Source: Oscheius onirici (Eukaryota; Nematoda; Chromadorea; Rhabditida; Rhabditidae). Taken from it: a stretch of DNA of 64,000 nt. Shown in pieces: positions 58,206 to 64,000 of the stretch; positions within the stretch are counted from its first letter, which is position 1, and each line of letters begins with the position of its first letter. The notes beneath the pieces were generated by a model. It was not told the DNA's origin and made no database searches. It saw only the letters and a list, made by a program, of their open reading frames with translations. The stretch is from contig OW051470.1 in assembly GCA_932521025.1 (NCBI GenBank), forward strand, positions 6,186,501-6,250,500, in the 5' to 3' direction. A program made the position numbers and the translations under genes.

Positions 58206-60643
58206 CTCGAAATGGAGACAGTTACAATGGAATGAGAACAAAGAGAAGTTGGAATGAGTTGTGCGCTTATTATACCACCGATATAAACGACTCTTTCGAA
58301 GGCAATTCACGCGGCCGAGCTTGTTAAAAGCAGGAAATAGAGAACGAAAGATTAAAGAGCAACATGGACATTACTTAAAGGAAATTAAAGGAAAAAGAAA
58401 ACAGTTTGTCTCGTCCTGATAAAAAAAAACTGTTTGTGAAGAAAAACGAGAGAACGACCTCCGACTCGGACCCGAGAAGTCGAACTGAATCCCCCTAGAT
58501 CCAATTATTTTATCGTTCAGATCAGATGGGGCGGCGTCGTCGGCTCCCGCCCCTTTTGATGACCGATTGACGCAAATTTGTCTTTTATGTAGCAGACCAA
58601 TTGCAACTTGTTAGGCCGGATTATCCTGAGGACGGCATCATATGAGGCTGCTTCCGATTATCTTTCCAAAGACGACTACGAAGAAGCGAGCATAATTGAG
58701 CAGGACATAGATTATGAGAAACCATAGATTGTCTTGAGACTATTTTGTAGTGCTCGACATCCTATTGACTGGCTAAATTGAGGAAGAGCCGGCGTCATTC
58801 ACAAGACAATACGTGGGTGCCAAAGAACTTCTCCGGACTATTTTGAGATTCGCCTATCAGCCATAGTGATACAAATATATGCTTTGCAACCAATTAGTCA
58901 CTACCAGCTACCGTTCCTCCCAGAAACAGTCACAAAAAGACATGCAAGATTGAACCTGATCTGAGCTGATCTCTTGACGTCGTCTGCTCTTATCCTTTTG
59001 ACTGTTTATCCGGCCCAATTATCCCTTTTGCCTTCCGGGAAGCAGTCAATTAGGATTAGGTGATAGAGGGTGGAATCTGCGCAAACACACAGTTCAACAC
59101 ATCACACGAAGCTCTTTCTCATGAGGATTAACATTCAGATAATCACGGGGATAATTGGACTCCACAGGCCAACTCCACTGGAACGTGATCTTCTGCTTAG
59201 GAAGATGAGAAAATATGAGAACGGACTAGGGCGTCTACTGTACAATCCGAAGGACTGGGTTGGAGGGAAAGAGAAGGGTTTGAAAGACAAATTTTTTAGA
59301 CAAAACGAAAGAACCAAGAAATGAACAACAATATAGCTAAAAAGCTATACGTTTGAAACGGAGTGTCTGCAATCAAGGCCAGGAAGGAGCCGGACTGGCA
59401 GCTTTCCCAGAGAAGTGTGTCCTTCTCAGGCGACGCCAAAGGTTCATTTTCAAGAAGGATTGCAAAGGTAAAAGTGAGTGCTAATTGTTTGGAATAAGCC
59501 ATTTATACCAATCAGCTTCCGAAAATAGTTGACCACGCCCTCTCTACAAACCGACTTCTAAAAGAAGAGTGTATACAGAAGGCGATGCCAATCGACGTCA
59601 TTAGCGTGGGAAACAATTCGCATTTCAGGTGTTTGTACTTGAGAGTCAATTTGCTTGATATTATGTGTGGGAAACACATCGTTTGACTCGTCATCTGGCC
59701 CAAAGAACAAAATGGTCTTGACTGTCTTTGATCGTCTGTCCCTAAGCTTGTTTTGCGCCTGCTCTATCGAAAGATTAGCCATACGTAAGCCATAAGAAAT
59801 GACTCCTTCTAATCCGTCGGTCAGTCCTAATCCCGAACTTGCGTTGTTTCAACAATCAAGACGCACGAAAGAAGATCTGACTTTCCGGAAAATCCGATTT
59901 GGCTCTGACGACTGAAAAGGCTCTAATCTCACATATTCTGGTTAATGCGTTGCAAATGGATCTGACGAGGATCTTTTTGAGGTCTTTTTTGTGGCTTCTT
60001 GTCTGGCAGTACAGGTTTTACTTCTTTGAAGTTATTGGATCTAGGAAACTATAAACTCTTGTAAAGAAACGCAATTGAACTTTTGATTGTAAGAGACGTA
60101 ACGAGAGAGTCTAGAGTATAGTAAGTACAATTGATCGACCCTTTTCCACCTGCCAACACCATCATTTCCAGTCAACTTGAACGATTTCTGCATACTATAC
60201 AGCCAAACTCATGTGATTACGTTGCATATCCTATTACAGCTCAGACTGTTACAGAAAGTTTCACACTTTAACCTCCCGCCACTGAATTGCAATTTGCATA
60301 TTGTACGAGCCGTGTAAGCGGTAGAGACGTAACACAGTCGTCTGAATTTGCAATTATCGCAAATAATAATAATAATAGGACGTTTGTATTTTATTCATGT
60401 GCTAATTGACGTAAAAAGAGGTGGAATGGGTAAATGGAGAGATTACAGTATAGTCACGGATAAAACAAGCTCAGTTGATAATGCCAAGAAGAGGAGAACA
60501 ATAGGATTTTGGAGGATCTGGGGTTAGGTGTAAACAGCAAACACTCTCGGAATAAGCTGACTGTTTGAGCCAGAGACTGAAGACGATCCAACAGTGTTTA
60601 AACAGATTCTACTGAACGGAGAGACACAGGACTGAAAAGGTAT
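58206..60643. other. No convincing gene
   Basis: Short frames at 59070-59324 (+), 59782-59558 (-) and 59502-59296 (-) have plausible codons, but I find no splice chain, domain or consistent neighbour. An (AAT)n run is at about 60361-60378. The start of this stretch is the promoter of the homeobox gene. Confidence 0.45.
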
Positions 60644-60770
60644 GGCCTATTCAAAAAATGATTTTAGCTCTTCCCTTCGAGACCCCTTAGTAAGCCAACA
60701 AATTCCAATTTTCAGATCTTTCAAATTTGATCAAAATCTTAGGGTAATCGTTCTTCTTTTTGAACAGACC
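60644..60770. mobile_element. 127-bp MITE with the ends of the 41.9-44.1 kb transposon
   Basis: Left end 'ggcctattcaaaaaatgatt' then 'ttagctcttcccttcgagac' and right end 'aatcttagggtaatcgttct' then 'tctttttgaacagacc' match the 41914/44075 terminal repeats closely. The core retains 'gccaacaaattccaattt', the same sequence found beside the right end of the large element. A non-autonomous deletion derivative. Flanks 'ggtat' / 'atatg' allow a TA-containing duplication. Confidence 0.75.
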
Positions 60771-63058
60771 ATATGAAACCATGATGACCCATATTTGTAA
60801 TGTAGACCATTCGACCACATAGTAAAGATAGGTAAGTTGAACTTTTTGTGGCTCTCCGGAATGAATAGCCTACTGATGTTGCGAGCACCTTGTCAATTGA
60901 CCACATTAGCCAGGCTCGTCTTCGAAAGACAGTCTCTTCTTTGTGATGTCAAACGACGACTGCGTGGGATACGACATACACAAACACTCGGTACATAATT
61001 CAAGGGAAAGATTACTCGCGAAAATATATAGAGACACCACTTTCATCTGTCTCTTCTGAACCAAAACACGGGCTGATAATTTGAATAAGTGTGCATTTCT
61101 TGGTAGCCATCGGTCAAAACAAAGGTTTGAATGACAAAGAAGAGAGACTTTTAAGAATTGGACGAAACTCGAGGAATCAGAATGGTAAACAGTCAGATTA
61201 GCGGAACAACCAATTGCTATTGGAAGTAGCTAGTCTATTTAGAGAATCAGAGGATCACTCTTCTCGAGCTCATAATTTAATGTATCTACCAAGAGTTCAA
61301 TGGAAATTTGGTTAGCTTGTAAGAGAAAATTTGGTTCTATCCGGATTGGATCTTTACCCAAAGTGCCTTCATCGCCTGATCAAAGAAAAGGTCAATTGGC
61401 TTCATCTTTTCTGGGCAAAAAGAATCAAAAAGAGTGTGAAGAAATCAGTGTGGTTTGCACGATTTCCGGAATATGCCCGGAGGCGCGCATCATTAGTAGC
61501 AATTAGGGTAATATGGGTTGGGGGCGCTTTCATTATAAATGGGAGATAATTAAGTAGAAAGAAGACATTTTTAGATGTCTGACGTAGTAGTCGAGAATAT
61601 AATAAGGCATAATTGTGTCTTTCTGAGAAACTCTCTGACCGCCGAAGAAATGAGGATGACCCAAACAGAACGTGGGAAAGAGTAAAAGATCACATAACTT
61701 GTTAATGGTGTGCGCACATCATCACGTTTCCGGTATTCTTTGCTCCAAGAGGACCAATATCTTCCAATCGGTTAAACTAAATCATACTCTGCCGTCATCC
61801 GGACCACTTAATGACTCACACCTGCTCCTGGGTCACATTATTCAAAAACTGATTATACCACAGAAAACTAGTTCAGCGGGGGAGGTCTTGGCTGATCAGA
61901 GGACAGTTTATACTAGACCCTGCAAAGGGACGTTGTTAAGTTGAAATATTCATCAGTGATAGGGGTGAAACTGCAAGACATCCATCCTGTGTTTAGTAAC
62001 TCGTCGTCTGTTTTGTTTCATGATGCTCCTGCAGAAAGTATTCAAAGTTAGCTAATAGTTATTGTCCTCTTATGACTACAAACGCCTAGTAGTCGTTCTG
62101 TATTCACAACTTGTTTCTTGACTGATAATGTCTGATGTATCATATTGTCCTCATATATTCTGCTACCAAGAAAACCGCTTCAAGGTTATTGAAAATGTCA
62201 TTCTGTCCCCAGTAGTTGTGGCTTCTCTGGACTGGAAGAGAATGATTGTGGTCTTTCTCTCGCATTTTTATATGATGCCAAGTAAAGAACAGCATTATCG
62301 AGGGTTATGGTAAGTAAGTAAACTCATGACAACTTCTAAAAAGTGTCTAGAGAGCATAGTGGTTCAAAAGTCTCAACTGACGTGACCGAGAAAAGAGGAA
62401 AAACAGAAAGTGGATGGAAGCAAACAGGTGATGGAGCTCGGAACTAGGCGAAGCCCAAAATAGTCGCGTGTCCTGATTTGAGGCCATTCTTCACCGTACA
62501 CATGACGCAATTAACGCAGTTCAGAAGAAGAAATTATGTGAATAATCAGGGTGACACCTTTTATATTTTGAAGCTTGATTAGCTGTTTCGGATAACTTAT
62601 ATTTGGAATAGTTTTGACGAAAATGGCAAAAATAGACTTTTTGGACGAAATTATTGACTTCCAGTCTAAAATGTCCTTCAAGGCAAAATACGTTAACAAT
62701 AACCAGCTATGATCTTTACTTTTTACGTCGTGGTATACATTTGGCTTATTGGAATAAATAAGACGAATGTGTGAGTAAGAGGACACATTTAGACAAATCA
62801 GATCGGAGAAAATTGGTTGTCTAAGTAGTAAGTCTGGTTTTTGTTCTGCAGGTTAAAATGTTAACAAGTTGATTGGATCAACGTGTACGTGTTTTTATTT
62901 ATTCCCCTTCTTTTTATAAAACCATGTTGAGAATGTACAATTTATCTCAAAGGATCCTGACTTCTGGGCTTGGAAAAGAACAGACAAGATATGCAGTGAG
63001 CTATAAACAACTATAAAACGCGAAATATTAGTTACAGCCCGTTAGAATCGATGTTTTA
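60771..63058. other. No convincing gene
   Basis: Low coding potential on both strands. Frames at 61300-61549, 61672-61944, 62128-62313 and 62786-62511 are isolated and show no motif. Confidence 0.45.
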
Positions 63059-63200
63059 CTTGGCTCGACTCGACTCGGAGTCGAGTCGAGTCCGACTCGT
63101 GGACCATGTCGAGTCGAGTCGGTTCGTGGGGTGCCTCGAGTCGAGTCCGACCCGAGTCCGAGTCGAGTCAGACTCGGAATCGAGTCGAGTCGAGTCGCCC
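63059..63200. repeat. GAGTC/GACTC-rich pentanucleotide microsatellite
   Basis: The unit 'gagtc' and its complement 'gactc' are packed in about 140 bp (for example 'gagtcgagtcgagtc' at about 63180-63195 and 'gactcgactcggagtcgagt' near its start). Both orientations occur, so the block can form hairpins. Confidence 0.75.
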
Positions 63201-64000
63201 AAGTATACTGACAAAGAGGTTCTGGTCTGACTTATTGTTAGGTCATAACCTTTTATCAGTTAGTCTGGTCCAGTTAGCCTCTGTTTCGTTATAACCGTTC
63301 CAGTGTAACACTCTTTGAAATAACTCAAACAGAGCCGATAGAATTTTAAAGAAATCAATTCAAAGAAACGGTCATTGTTCAAGGATCGTCAAGAGATAAT
63401 ATAAGGATTGGGACACGTGACGGAAGTGTCTAGTCTTTCTTTCTAATATTTTTTTGTGATTGGGAAGCACTTCGAGGCGTCAGAGCGTGAGTGTTGGACG
63501 ACCATTGGAAGAAGATCTAATCGGATATAAATATGGCCTCTGACGACGAGAGATTAACCTTTCTTAGCTATGTGGCTGCACTTTGACAAAGACGATTAGA
63601 GGAGTCTCTTTGAGGAAAACCCCGATCGTCGGGTTATACAAGACAAAATCAGTCCTTGTGTTTTCTATGAGTCTCTTACAATAGGATCTTCAAAAGCATA
63701 GGACATCAGAGCACACTTTCGTCGCATTTCCGAGTTTATTCATCATGGTCTATGCGTTTCGTGTAAATTGATTAAATATGCTGCCCTTATATATCAATTT
63801 ACTGTTCTATTTGAACAAGAGACCCGAAAAGTTAAAAATAGTAAGATCAAATCGCTGTTTCAAAAGCCAAAGAAACATCGAACCTCAAGTTATGAGATCC
63901 GTTTGTAATATGTATTACCTTGCTTATAAATAGCCTTATTTGAGCTAATTGTATCGCGAAAATAGATCGAAGAAACAGAAAAGTATAGTTATAACTGTTG
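63201..64000. other. No gene seen at the right edge
   Basis: AT-rich sequence without splice-compatible coding frames in the last 800 bases. Confidence 0.4.

Noticed and set aside
59070..59782. Small genes on either strand
   Set aside because: Three short overlapping frames without splice partners, domains or a consistent strand; evidence too thin.

Overview
The window is nuclear DNA of a nematode, most likely a rhabditid related to Caenorhabditis. Almost every gene is cut by very short introns (mostly 35-55 nt) ending in TTTCAG. Several start codons sit just behind a TTTCAG-type acceptor, as expected for spliced-leader trans-splicing. The orthologues are worm-like: a receptor L-domain (IRLD) receptor, a small T-box factor, PAC-1, a worm R-SMAD and an RMD protein. 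All exon models were assembled by hand from reading frame, splice consensus and family knowledge. Where exon lengths are given as summing correctly, the total is divisible by three without internal stops.

Layout. 1-16.7 kb is gene-dense: a truncated secreted vWA protein (-), a 1030-aa IRLD receptor (-), a T-box factor (-), a 7TM receptor (+), Mediator subunit 19 (+), a small multi-pass membrane protein (-), a 964-aa fusion of a SufS/NifS-type cysteine desulfurase with a TtcA-type tRNA thiolase (+), and a tiny secreted cysteine-rich peptide (+). 18.8-27 kb is one gene, the PH-RhoGAP polarity protein PAC-1 (+), with long pyrimidine-rich introns. 27.3-32.4 kb is a 15-exon secreted, probably GPI-anchored, LDLa plus cysteine-rich repeat protein (-). 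34.1-37.4 kb holds three small minus-strand genes: a zinc-finger protein, an unrecognised 121-aa protein and an RMD/TPR protein.

37.4-44.1 kb is a transposon-rich island. It contains a broken Argonaute pseudogene ended by a foldback element, a short TIR element, a degraded element with a coiled-coil ORF, and a 2.2-kb DNA transposon with about 67-bp terminal inverted repeats carrying a remnant of a GIN-integrase (Ginger/KRBA2-like) transposase. A 127-bp MITE with the same ends lies at 60.6 kb. 44.9-58.2 kb is gene-dense again: an R-SMAD (-) without a C-terminal SSxS motif, a tRNA-derived SINE-like sequence, eIF3a (-), a KCMF1-type ZZ-finger protein (+) and a homeodomain factor (-). From 58.2 kb to the end I find no convincing gene, only the MITE and a GAGTC-rich microsatellite near 63.1 kb.

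Functionally this is a mixed eukaryotic neighbourhood without a clear operon. The most unusual item is the single polypeptide joining a sulfur donor (cysteine desulfurase) to a sulfur acceptor enzyme (TtcA-type PP-loop ATPase with two CxxC pairs), which would be a self-contained tRNA thiolation enzyme.
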